DNA of 6,595 nt. It comes from UBA3071 sp965369635. Its GTDB lineage: Bacteria; Chloroflexota; Anaerolineae; UBA3071. The notes under the pieces are model-generated. The model was given only the letters and a program-made list of their open reading frames with translations, was not told the DNA's origin and ran no database searches. Shown here in pieces: positions 1 through 5,887 of this stretch (position 1 is the first letter of the stretch; each line of letters starts with the position of its first letter). A program made the translations under genes and the position numbers. The stretch covers positions 1 through 6,595 of the forward strand of contig CBDURC010000172.1 of assembly GCA_965369635.1 (NCBI GenBank). Reading direction: 5' to 3'.

Positions 1-56
1 GCGGCGCGGGTTATGCCGAGCGGTCCTGGGTATCTTGTCCTAGCCCTCTTCTGTAG
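1..56 (+). other. Left window edge; possible 3' tail of an upstream gene
   Basis: Two forward frames reach stop codons here before the dehydratase gene begins: one stops at 40-42 and one at 54-56. The latter would end a protein with GAGYAERSWVSCPSPLL. Either could be the tail of an upstream gene of the same operon, because the dehydratase has a good ribosome binding site but no convincing promoter in the 88 bases shown. The piece is too short to identify or to decide the frame. Confidence 0.2.
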
Positions 57-77
57 GAACGGCAGCACGGCAAGCTC

Positions 78-83
78 AGGAGA
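78..83 (+). promoter_or_regulatory. Shine-Dalgarno site of the EutB-like gene
   Basis: AGGAGA lies 5 bases before the ATG at 89. This decides the start in favour of 89 over the in-frame ATG at 110, which has no comparable purine tract. Confidence 0.75.
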
Positions 84-88
84 AATCC

Positions 89-1111
89 ATGCCCACTTCC
101 GACGTGACAATGCGCGACGTCTACTCCGCCAGGCAGAGGATCGTTTCCATTGCCAGAAGGACGCCGCTGGTCCGTTCTCCCTTGCTGGCCGAGCGCGTCG
201 GTAGCTCCGTCTACCTTAAGCTCGAGTGCCTGCAAGAGACGGGCTCGTTCAAGATCCGGGGGGCTGCCAACAAGATGCTCAGCCTCACACCGGATGAGAA
301 GGAGCGAGGGGTCATTGCTGTCTCCACCGGCAACCACGGCCGGGCGGTCTCGTACGTCGCCAGGCAATTGGGCATCAGAGCAAAGATCTGCATCTCGGCA
401 CAGGTTCCGAGCAACAAAGTGGATGCCATCCGCCGCCTCGGCGCTGAGGTGGTAGTGTACGGCAACAGCTACGACGAAGCCGAGAAGCACGCCTTGCGGT
501 TGCAGGAGGAGCGGGGCTTGACGTTGATTGATCCCTTCGACGATCCTTTGGTCATCGCCGGACAGGGTACCATCGGCTTGGAGCTGCTGGAAGACCTCCC
601 AGAGATAGACACAGTGGTCATCCCCCTCTCAGGCGGGGGATTGCTTTCCGGAATCGGGCTGGCCGTTAAATCCGCTGATGCCGCGATCCGTGTCATCGGC
701 GTCTCCATGGAACGTGGCCCGGCCATGGTTCTGAGTCTTCGCGCCGGCAAGGTGGTGGAGATCGTGGAGGAACCGACCTTGGCCGATGCTCTGGCGGGTG
801 GTCTTGGCCTGGACAACGCCTATACGTTCGATATGGTCCGGAAGTATGCTGACGATACGGTTTTGGTATCTGAAAAGGAGATCGCTGGCGCGATGGCCTT
901 TGCGCTCGAGAGTCACCATCTTGTCGTCGAAGGGGGAGGCGCCGTAGGCATGGCAGCGATACTGTACGACAAGGTAGAGTGGCTTGGTCAACATGTCGCT
1001 GTGGTGGTCAGCGGCGGCAACGTAGATGTGCTGCGGCTGCTGGAGATTGCCGGAAACCAGTGTGCGCAGAGAGGCAGTCGCGGCGGGAAACAGCCAAGGG
1101 GAGTGTCATGA
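89..1111 (+). CDS. eutB: PLP-dependent threonine-dehydratase-fold enzyme, EutB-like (hydroxyectoine utilization dehydratase)
   Basis: A 340-residue cytoplasmic fold-type II PLP enzyme of the threonine/serine dehydratase family. Visible motifs in order: SFKIRGAANK, with K55 as the expected Schiff-base lysine; STGNHGRA at 79-86 near the cofactor; the phosphate-binding glycine loop SGGGLLSG at 181-188; and SGGN at 308-311 near the cofactor ring. There is no C-terminal ACT regulatory domain, so the enzyme is of the short catabolic type rather than biosynthetic IlvA. The stretches around KVDAIRRLGAEV, DDPLVIAGQGTIGLE, IRVIGVSMERGPAM and LVVEGGGAVG read, from memory of the family, like EutB of ectoine/hydroxyectoine degradation rather than TdcB. 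The ATG overlap with the next gene implies a shared pathway. The usual eutC, eutA, eutD and eutE partners are not in the window, so the substrate is uncertain; a general threonine/serine ammonia-lyase is the alternative. Confidence 0.7.
   Translation: MPTSDVTMRDVYSARQRIVSIARRTPLVRSPLLAERVGSSVYLKLECLQETGSFKIRGAANKMLSLTPDEKERGVIAVSTGNHGRAVSYVARQLGIRAKICISAQVPSNKVDAIRRLGAEVVVYGNSYDEAEKHALRLQEERGLTLIDPFDDPLVIAGQGTIGLELLEDLPEIDTVVIPLSGGGLLSGIGLAVKSADAAIRVIGVSMERGPAMVLSLRAGKVVEIVEEPTLADALAGGLGLDNAYTFDMVRKYADDTVLVSEKEIAGAMAFALESHHLVVEGGGAVGMAAILYDKVEWLGQHVAVVVSGGNVDVLRLLEIAGNQCAQRGSRGGKQPRGVS
1096..1103 (+). promoter_or_regulatory. Shine-Dalgarno site of the aminotransferase inside the dehydratase 3' end
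   Basis: An AAGGGGAG-type purine tract lies within the last codons of the upstream gene, about 5 bases before ATG 1108. It supports the start at 1108 and an ATGA stop-start overlap (TGA at 1109-1111). Confidence 0.65.
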
Positions 1112-2241
1112 ATCGCACAACCAAGTTTCAGCCATTCGACATGGAACGGATGATGTCCAAATTGGAGAACGTCGTGGACTACAATCTATCAGAGAGCGGC
1201 GTTCACCCCATGACCATCCGTGAACTGGTGGATGATCCGGCGGTGATCGAAGAGTTGCTGACCACCGAACTGGACTATCCTCAAACCAACGGTATCATCG
1301 AACTGAGGGAGCACATAGCTGCGCTCTACCCTGGTGCGAGCCCCGATAACGTGCTGGTCACCGCCGGGTGCGCCGAGGCCAATTTCATCGCTTTCCAGAC
1401 CCTTCTCGCAGCGGGGGACGAGATGGCCATGATGCTGCCCAACTACATGCAGATCTGGGGCATCGCCCACAACTACGGCGTGGAACTCAGATCATTTCAT
1501 CTCCAGGAGGATCGGGGATGGGCTCCTGACCTGGACGAGCTGAACGACACTATCTCGGAGAGGACGAAGCTCATCGCTGTCTGCAATCCGAACAACCCCA
1601 CAGGCTACATTCTTACTGAGGCGGAGATGGATACGATCGTGGCCGCTGCCTCTCGGGCTGGAGCCTGGCTCCTGGCTGACGAGGTCTACCGCGGCGCGGA
1701 GCGGCTGACCGACACTCAGACGCCTTCGTTCTGGGGGCGGTACGACAAGGTGCTGGCTATGGGCAGCTTGAGCAAGGCCTACGGCCTGCCAGGGCTGCGG
1801 ATTGGATGGGTTGTGGGGCCAACGGACATCGTGGACGAGATGTGGGCTTGGCACGAGTACATCACCATCAGCGCTACCATCCTGGCCAACAAACTGGCGG
1901 CTTTTGCCCTGTCGCCCGAAGTGCGGCCCCGCCTTATCCAGCGGACCCGCGATTATATCCGCCGGGGCTTTCCCATCTTCGACGGATGGCTGGAGAGCCA
2001 CGAGGGGGTCTTCTCTCTGGTCCCATCTCAGGCGGCAGCTATCGCCTTCCCTCGCTATCATCTCGACGTCAACTCGACCGAGCTGGTGGAGCGTCTGGTT
2101 CACGAGAAGAGCGTGCTCATCGTGCCAGGGGATCATTTCGGCCTCGATCACTGCTTGCGGATCAGTTTCGGCTTGCCGCCTGACTATCTCCGAGCGGGGC
2201 TGGATCGCATCCACGAGTTGATCGTTGAGTTGCGGGAATGA
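1108..2241 (+). CDS. Class I/II fold-type I PLP-dependent aminotransferase
   Basis: A 377-residue aspartate-aminotransferase-fold enzyme, complete and of normal length. Visible landmarks: PQTNGIIELREHIA (58-71), the substrate/cofactor entry region; the NPNNPTG motif at 160-166; DEVY at 191-194, where D191 should contact the pyridine nitrogen and Y194 the phenolic oxygen; SLSKAYGLPGLRIGW with Schiff-base K223 and phosphate-binding R231; and LRISFG with R351, the expected substrate-carboxylate arginine. The N-terminal pattern (PFDMERMMSKLE...) recalls uncharacterised aminotransferases related to capreomycidine-synthase-like proteins. I cannot name the amino donor or acceptor. The frame is open upstream to 979, but that extension lies inside the dehydratase gene, and the RBS fixes the start at 1108. 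The ATGA overlap suggests translational coupling with the EutB-like enzyme. A terminator ends the operon about 65 bases downstream. Confidence 0.85.
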   Translation: MNRTTKFQPFDMERMMSKLENVVDYNLSESGVHPMTIRELVDDPAVIEELLTTELDYPQTNGIIELREHIAALYPGASPDNVLVTAGCAEANFIAFQTLLAAGDEMAMMLPNYMQIWGIAHNYGVELRSFHLQEDRGWAPDLDELNDTISERTKLIAVCNPNNPTGYILTEAEMDTIVAAASRAGAWLLADEVYRGAERLTDTQTPSFWGRYDKVLAMGSLSKAYGLPGLRIGWVVGPTDIVDEMWAWHEYITISATILANKLAAFALSPEVRPRLIQRTRDYIRRGFPIFDGWLESHEGVFSLVPSQAAAIAFPRYHLDVNSTELVERLVHEKSVLIVPGDHFGLDHCLRISFGLPPDYLRAGLDRIHELIVELRE

Positions 2242-2263
2242 AAACGGGTCGACCCGCCCCATT

Positions 2264-2291
2264 TTGCGAAATCGGCGGTTTGTGGTATGAT
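2264..2291 (+). promoter_or_regulatory. Candidate sigma70-type promoter of greA (extended -10)
   Basis: The -35 box is TTGCGA (2264-2269, 4 of 6 to consensus), the spacer is 16 bases, and the -10 box is TATGAT (2286-2291, 5 of 6), preceded by TGG, which makes a TGn extended -10. Transcription would start near 2298, about 10 bases before the first stem base of the terminator at 2308. The tRNA promoter at 4509-4537 has the same GTGG directly before its -10 box, which supports this one. Confidence 0.6.
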
Positions 2292-2307
2292 TAGCAGGCG
2301 CGTCGCC

Positions 2308-2339
2308 GCGACTGAGGGGAAGCCTCAGTCGCCTTTTTT
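2308..2339 (+). terminator. Intrinsic terminator after the aminotransferase gene and inside the greA leader
   Basis: The perfect 10-bp stem GCGACTGAGG / CCTCAGTCGC has a 5-base GGAAG loop, followed by C and then T6. It can end transcripts of the EutB-like/aminotransferase operon. Because a promoter lies just upstream, it can also attenuate greA transcription, giving a leader RNA of about 42 nt. Confidence 0.85.
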
Positions 2340-2367
2340 GTGAGCCACTGGCAAACGTGGAAGTTCG

Positions 2368-2410
2368 AGCACCCTCAGACGTCATCCGAATTGCCGCGTC
2401 TGGGGGTGCT
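2368..2410 (+). promoter_or_regulatory. Long stem-loop in the greA leader
   Basis: AGCACCCTCAGACG (2368-2381) pairs with CGTCTGGGGGTGCT (2397-2410) over 14 bp with one T-G wobble, leaving a 15-base loop. No T-tract follows, so it is not an obvious terminator. It may be an RNA-stability, pausing or operator element of greA. The whole stretch from 2340 to 2478 contains no gene. Confidence 0.5.
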
Positions 2411-2426
2411 GATGCAATGATGCAAT
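2411..2426 (+). repeat. Tandem 8-base repeat in the greA leader
   Basis: GATGCAAT occurs twice back to back, immediately after the long stem-loop. It could be slippage or a small binding site. No function can be assigned. Confidence 0.6.
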
Positions 2427-2478
2427 GTACAACGATCTGAGTTAGAGTGCGTTGCCGCGCCGTATCGAGAGAGGTGCT

Positions 2479-2973
2479 ATGTCTGACAACAACCAAGCGG
2501 TCTATCTGACTCCTGAAGGATTGCGAAAACTGCGAGAAGAACTGGACTACCTGTGCAATGTGCGCAGGCCTGAGGTTGCCCGCCACATCCATGATGCCAA
2601 GGCCGAAGGTGACATCTCGGAGAATGCGGGTTACGATGAGGCGAAGCGCGAACAAGCCTTCCTAGAAGGGCGCATTCTTACCGTGGAGGCTATGCTGCGC
2701 CACGCCGTGGTGATCGAGAGCAGTTCCTCAGAGTATGTGACCCTTGGCTCCCGGGTGACCATCCGCGAGCGAGGCAGCGACGAGTTGGAGACATATCTCA
2801 TCGTCGGCTCGGCCGAAGCGGACCCCAGCAATGGCCGCATTTCCAACGTGTCGCCCATGGGGCAGGCCCTCATGGAGCGCGCTGCCGGTGATGAGATCGT
2901 GGTGAACACGCCCAGCGGCGAGCTGCATTTTGAAGTGGTGAGTGTCGAGGAAGGTGAGGGCAAGGCGGCGTAG
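2479..2973 (+). CDS. greA: Transcription elongation factor GreA
   Basis: A 164-residue cytoplasmic factor that enters the secondary channel of RNA polymerase and stimulates cleavage of backtracked transcripts. The N-terminal coiled-coil domain covers roughly residues 8-80. Its tip carries GDISENAGYDEAK, with the acidic residues D45 and E48 expected to help position the catalytic magnesium ion. The C-terminal FKBP-like domain (roughly 85-158) includes VTLGSRVTI, ISNVSPMGQALM and GDEIVVNTPSG. The length is near the usual 157-160. The ATG at 2479 is chosen because GAGAGAGG (2467-2474) sits just before it; an in-frame TTG at 2452 would add nine residues not typical of the family. lysS follows after 44 bases, so the two are probably co-transcribed. 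The long structured leader and internal terminator upstream suggest attenuation or autoregulation. Confidence 0.96.
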   Translation: MSDNNQAVYLTPEGLRKLREELDYLCNVRRPEVARHIHDAKAEGDISENAGYDEAKREQAFLEGRILTVEAMLRHAVVIESSSSEYVTLGSRVTIRERGSDELETYLIVGSAEADPSNGRISNVSPMGQALMERAAGDEIVVNTPSGELHFEVVSVEEGEGKAA

Positions 2974-3005
2974 GCCGCAGGTGCTTTCTTCTGTCGGAAG
3001 AGCCA

Positions 3006-3011
3006 AAGGAG
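3006..3011 (+). promoter_or_regulatory. Shine-Dalgarno site of lysS, deciding a GTG start
   Basis: AAGGAG lies 6 bases before GTG 3018. The gene therefore starts with GTG, giving the N-terminus MSDILSEQEQ, which suits the family. Confidence 0.75.
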
Positions 3012-3017
3012 TGACCG

Positions 3018-4496
3018 GTGAGCGACATCTTGAGTGAGCAGGAACAGGTTCGGCGGGAGAAGCTGGCGCGCCTGCGCGAGGCAGGCGTAGACCCCTATCC
3101 GGCTCGCAGCCAGCGCAGCCATACTATCGCTCAGGCGCTCCAGCTTTTTGAGGCGGGCGACCTGGCTGAGGATGAGGTTCTTGCCCTGGTGGGCCGGCTG
3201 AAGACGGTGCGCGTCATGGGCAAATCCTCCTTTGCGCACATCGAGGATGGCAGCGGGCGCGCTCAAATCTACCTGCGCCGCGACGAAGTGGGTCTACAAT
3301 CGTTTGAGATGTTCACGAAGCTGCTGGACATCGGCGACTTCGTGGAGGTGCAGGGGCCGATGTTCCGCACCCGCACAGGCGAAGTCACTCTGCGCGTGCG
3401 GCAGCTTGCCCTGCTAAGCAAGGCGCTGCATCCTCTGCCCGACAAGTGGCACGGCCTCAAGGATGTGGAAACCCGTTATCGCCAGCGATACCTGGACCTG
3501 ATCGCCAACCCCGAGGTGCGCCAGGTTTTCGTTACCCGCGCTCGCATCGTCAGCGGCTTGCGGCGATACCTGGACGACCATGGCTTCTTGGAAGTAGAAA
3601 CCCCCATCTTGCAGCCGATCTACGGCGGCGCGGCGGCTCGTCCTTTCCTCACCCATCATCAGCAATTGCATCAAGACCTCTACCTGCGCATCTCCGACGA
3701 GCTGTATCTGAAGAGGCTCATCATTGGTGGCTTCGAACGGGTGTACGAGATCGGCCGCGACTTCCGCAACGAGGGTGTCAGCTTCAAGCACAACCCAGAG
3801 TTCACCCAGCTGGAGTTCTACGAGGCCTACGCCGACTATCATGGTGTGATGCGCCGCGTTGAGGAGATGATCGTCTTCGTGGCGGACGAGGTGCTGGGCG
3901 GACGTCAGTTGGTCTACGAGGGCCACGAGATAGACCTGAGCCCGCCCTGGCGGCGGCTGCCGCTGCGCCAGGCCATCCTGGACGCCACGGGCATTGACTA
4001 CGAAGCCTATCATGACGCGCCCAGCCTGGCAGCGGTCATGCGGGAGAAGCTGGGCATGCAGCCTGATCCCAAGTCCAGCCGCGGCAGGTTGATTGACAGC
4101 CTGCTGGGCACGCACGTGGAGCCCGACCTCATCCAACCAACTTTCATCACGGACTACCCGCGAGAGATCTCCCCGCTGGCCAAAGCGTCGCCGGATCGGC
4201 CAGGTGTCGTCGAGCGCTTCGAGTACTTCATCGGCGGCATGGAGATGGGCAACGCTTTCAGCGAGCTGAATGATCCCATCGATCAACTGGAGCGGTTCAA
4301 GGAACAGGGGCGTGCGCTCAAGGCGGGAGATGAGGAGGCTCATCCCGTGGACGAGGACTACGTGCGGGCGCTGAGCTATGGCATGCCTCCCACCGGCGGC
4401 TTCGGCACAGGGGTTGATCGGCTGACCATGCTCTTCACTGACAAAGAGTCCATCCGCGAGGTCATCCTCTTCCCTCATCTGCGCAGCAAGGAATAA
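3018..4496 (+). CDS. lysS: Lysyl-tRNA synthetase, class II
   Basis: A 492-residue class II aminoacyl-tRNA synthetase that charges tRNA-Lys using ATP in the cytoplasm. The N-terminal OB-fold anticodon-binding domain spans about residues 55-140 (VALVGRLKTVRVMGKSSFAHIEDGSG onward in several strands). The catalytic domain follows. Motif 1 is around FVTRARIVSGLRRYLDDHGFLEVETPIL in outline; GGAAARPF and ELYLKRL are substrate-site signatures; motif 2 contains GRDFRNEG, with ATP-binding R250 in RNEG at 250-253; NAFSELNDP is the lysine-pocket region; and motif 3 is GTGVDRLTML with R468. The C-terminus ILFPHLRSKE is normal, so the gene is intact. It follows greA at 44 bases with its own strong RBS and a GTG start, and no terminator lies between them. 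No clear terminator follows lysS either, so read-through into the tRNA gene is possible. Confidence 0.97.
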   Translation: MSDILSEQEQVRREKLARLREAGVDPYPARSQRSHTIAQALQLFEAGDLAEDEVLALVGRLKTVRVMGKSSFAHIEDGSGRAQIYLRRDEVGLQSFEMFTKLLDIGDFVEVQGPMFRTRTGEVTLRVRQLALLSKALHPLPDKWHGLKDVETRYRQRYLDLIANPEVRQVFVTRARIVSGLRRYLDDHGFLEVETPILQPIYGGAAARPFLTHHQQLHQDLYLRISDELYLKRLIIGGFERVYEIGRDFRNEGVSFKHNPEFTQLEFYEAYADYHGVMRRVEEMIVFVADEVLGGRQLVYEGHEIDLSPPWRRLPLRQAILDATGIDYEAYHDAPSLAAVMREKLGMQPDPKSSRGRLIDSLLGTHVEPDLIQPTFITDYPREISPLAKASPDRPGVVERFEYFIGGMEMGNAFSELNDPIDQLERFKEQGRALKAGDEEAHPVDEDYVRALSYGMPPTGGFGTGVDRLTMLFTDKESIREVILFPHLRSKE

Positions 4497-4508
4497 CACG
4501 GCGTCACT

Positions 4509-4537
4509 TTGCCGGAAGCCCCGCTCCGTGGTACAAT
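4509..4537 (+). promoter_or_regulatory. Promoter of the tRNA-Arg gene
   Basis: The -35 box is TTGCCG (4509-4514), the spacer is 17 bases, and the -10 box is TACAAT (4532-4537), preceded by TGG (extended -10). Transcription would begin about 7 bases later, only a few bases before the mature tRNA at 4547, so the 5' leader would be very short. Confidence 0.6.
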
Positions 4538-4546
4538 GAAGCCTGT

Positions 4547-4619
4547 GCCCCTGTAGCTCAGAGGATAGAGCAGCGGTTTCCTAAACCGTTTGCCGCAGGT
4601 TCGAGTCCTGCCAGGGGCG
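4547..4619 (+). tRNA. tRNA-Arg, anticodon CCT
   Basis: A 73-base cloverleaf with complete pairing. The acceptor stem is GCCCCTG (4547-4553) with CAGGGGC (4612-4618), and G4619 is the discriminator. The D-stem is GCTC/GAGC. The anticodon stem is GCGGT/ACCGT with one G-T pair. The anticodon loop is TTCCTAA with anticodon CCT at 4580-4582, which reads AGG. The variable loop is 5 bases. The T-stem is GCAGG/CCTGC with loop TTCGAGT. The CCA end is not encoded; GT follows the discriminator. Accessory DNA of lower GC begins right after this gene, and tRNA 3' ends are common integration targets, though no repeat of the 3' end was found in the window. Confidence 0.95.
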
Positions 4620-4635
4620 TTTGGTGTGCTGTGTG

Positions 4636-4734
4636 GCTAGAGACCGAGACCAGTGAAGGACACCTCGATGTCTAGCACGTGACCCGGCGGAAGGCCGATT
4701 GAGGGCGTGATTCGAATCGGATGATCCGCGGGTC
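4636..4734 (+). other. Structured noncoding stretch after the tRNA
   Basis: There is no gene between the tRNA and 4881. Several inverted repeats are present: GCTAGA (4636-4641) with TCTAGC (4671-4676), and a nested hairpin in which GACCCGGCGG (4681-4690) pairs with CCGCGGGTC (4726-4734) with one bulged base, while CCGATT (4695-4700) pairs with AATCGG (4715-4720) inside it. GAGACC is repeated in tandem at 4640-4651. Transcription from the tRNA promoter could run through it to the hairpin at 4751-4785. It may be a processed trailer RNA, a small RNA, or decayed sequence; I do not recognise a known RNA family. Confidence 0.35.
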
Positions 4735-4750
4735 GCGCTGACAAAGGACA

Positions 4751-4785
4751 AGACCCCGCCGAGTGGTCTGCACTCGGCGGGGTCT
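4751..4785. terminator. 15-bp hairpin, probable bidirectional terminator
   Basis: AGACCCCGCCGAGTG (4751-4765) and CACTCGGCGGGGTCT (4771-4785) pair perfectly with a 5-base loop. It lies between the rightward tRNA gene and the leftward two-gene operon ending at 4881, where a shared terminator is expected. The flanking T-tracts are weak (CGTGTTATCGTT on the + strand, TGTCCTTTGT on the - strand), so the claim rests mainly on stem strength and convergent position. Confidence 0.65.
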
Positions 4786-4880
4786 CGTGTTATCGTTACC
4801 CACTCAGGTGCTCTCACTACCTGGGCCACGCTCTGGGATGTGAAAGCATCGTCAGGGCAGTTTGGTTCTGGGCTATTCTA

Positions 4881-5261
4881 CTAGCTATTGGCGATCAGAT
4901 CCTTGTACCGCTTGATTATCGTCTTGGATTGCGCAACCGCTAGCTTCGTTTCGGCTTGAGCCGCCTGACCTACCGGATCACGCTGGTTCTGCAACTCGCC
5001 ATCATTGAACTCATATAGCTCGAGGCAGTCGACATACGAATCGTGGGTCAAGCATGAATGCTCAGCCGCCGTGATCTCTGCTTGGCACGCCAACCTTTGC
5101 GGATCACTGCTTATCCAGCGATGGATACGGGAGTTGATGAGGAAGCCCATTGGATTGGTGTCTCTACATACGATGACAACAAGCTTATCCTTGGGGTTGG
5201 GTCTAGTGTGCCGACAAGCCGGAACCCAGTAGATATGCCATGGCTGGGCCTGAGGACTCAT
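4881..5261 (-). CDS. Small protein paired with the Panacea protein; putative toxin (possibly PemK/MazF-like fold)
   Basis: A 126-residue protein with no signal peptide or membrane segment. It starts 5 bases after the stop of the Panacea gene, so the two are surely co-transcribed and probably translationally coupled; its own RBS is weak. I do not recognise the family with certainty. Visible blocks: HIYWVP near residue 9; PNPKDKLVVIVC (about 21-32), a strand-rich core; GFLINSRI (about 38-45); CQAEI with EHSCLTHDSYVDC (about 58-79); and a helical, polar C-terminal tail rich in Q, A and K. A W-x-P, K-x-LVVIV, INS, L-x-xDS order loosely recalls the SH3-like barrel of PemK/MazF endoribonuclease toxins, but the usual RPVLVV signature is not clear. 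The toxin role is inferred from size and from the Panacea neighbour. The gene seems intact. Confidence 0.6.
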   Translation of the reverse strand: MSPQAQPWHIYWVPACRHTRPNPKDKLVVIVCRDTNPMGFLINSRIHRWISSDPQRLACQAEITAAEHSCLTHDSYVDCLELYEFNDGELQNQRDPVGQAAQAETKLAVAQSKTIIKRYKDLIANS

Positions 5262-5266
5262 GATGA

Positions 5267-5788
5267 TCAGTCCGCGTGCCTATTTGCTAGGTAGTGGATC
5301 AAATCCTCAGCGTGTTCAAGCTGCTCAGCAATGAGTTCGACCTTGATTGGAACACTACTCGTATCGCCGCGGGCTGCCCAAGCTTTCTGCCATGCTTGGT
5401 CATGGCTATCTTGCTTCCTCTTCCAGAATGGGACATTGCCATACATCTGGATGCTCTTGTCCAAGCATTCAATGTCCGATTCACTGAACCAGTCAAGATC
5501 CGGTTCGCGAAGAGGGATCACATGATAACCCTTCACTTCAAACCCATGCTCTTTGGTGTGAGCACCCTGCTTCATCAAATCGTACGTCTTGGAAGGAACA
5601 GGGCCAAGTTCCATGGCATAATAGTCGTCCCCAGAAATGAAACGGCCATACGTTTCTAGACTGGTCTTGTCTGCAAAGTAGAGCAGCTTGTTGATGCTGT
5701 GGAATGTAGGATCCGTGATCCTCTCTGCTAAGTAGATAATCGCTTCAATTGCCTTTTGTCTGTTGAACTCAAAGGTGATATCCGACAT
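5267..5788 (-). CDS. Panacea-domain (SocA-like, DUF4065) protein, putative antitoxin
   Basis: A 173-residue cytoplasmic protein. The Panacea signature is visible: INKLLYFADKTSLETYGRFI in outline at about 32-51 (KLLYFAD, then YGR), GDDYYAMELGPVPSKTYDL at 53-71 with the hallmark GPVPS, SESDIECLD at 102-110, and a late SHDQAW at 128-133. The domain is known from the Caulobacter antitoxin SocA, a proteolytic adaptor, and from PanA antitoxins that neutralise unrelated toxins encoded next to them. Here the partner is the 126-residue protein whose start lies 5 bases downstream. The start is set by the purine run GAAGAGGGGGAGA about 7 bases upstream on the minus strand. A promoter with a perfect -35 lies about 100 bases upstream. 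GC is lower than in lysS (45% in one line inside this gene against 58-65% in lysS lines), suggesting transfer. There is no HTH domain, so any autoregulation would differ from classic type II antitoxins. Confidence 0.87.
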   Translation of the reverse strand: MSDITFEFNRQKAIEAIIYLAERITDPTFHSINKLLYFADKTSLETYGRFISGDDYYAMELGPVPSKTYDLMKQGAHTKEHGFEVKGYHVIPLREPDLDWFSESDIECLDKSIQMYGNVPFWKRKQDSHDQAWQKAWAARGDTSSVPIKVELIAEQLEHAEDLIHYLANRHAD

Positions 5789-5812
5789 AGCGCATCTCCC
5801 CCTCTTCTCAAG

Positions 5813-5820
5813 TCACGTGA
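5813..5820. repeat. 8-bp palindrome in the Panacea leader
   Basis: TCACGTGA is a perfect palindrome between the promoter and the RBS of the Panacea gene, about 25 bases before its start codon. It could be an operator half or full site, but a palindrome of this length occurs often by chance. Confidence 0.25.
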
Positions 5821-5887
5821 TGGCGCTGTCAAGAGTCCACATTGCTTCCGTATTGGCGAGGATTTGCAAGCACCTGGTTGCGCCCCT

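Noticed and set aside
979..1107. A 43-codon upstream extension of the aminotransferase.
   Set aside because: It lies inside the dehydratase gene, has no RBS and is Cys/Arg-rich; the ATG at 1108 has an RBS and the expected N-terminus.
2452..2478. An in-frame TTG start nine codons upstream of the chosen greA start.
   Set aside because: It would place the purine-rich RBS inside the gene and add residues not usual in GreA.
1492..2655. A 387-codon open frame on the minus strand across the aminotransferase and the greA leader.
   Set aside because: It lies opposite a clear aminotransferase gene, spans a terminator and a promoter, and its protein shows no family-like motif; it is a by-product of GC-rich codon use on the other strand.
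3414..4499. A 361-codon open frame on the minus strand opposite lysS.
   Set aside because: lysS is complete with all class II motifs, and the antisense protein has no recognisable features.
4595..4619. The tRNA 3' end as an integration site with a matching repeat to the right.
   Set aside because: No second copy of this sequence was found by eye up to 6595; an island boundary outside the window cannot be excluded.
4581..4829. A minus-strand frame ending in KRPWQDSNLRQTV.
   Set aside because: This ending is the well-known false translation of a tRNA gene read backwards, and the frame also runs through the terminator hairpin.
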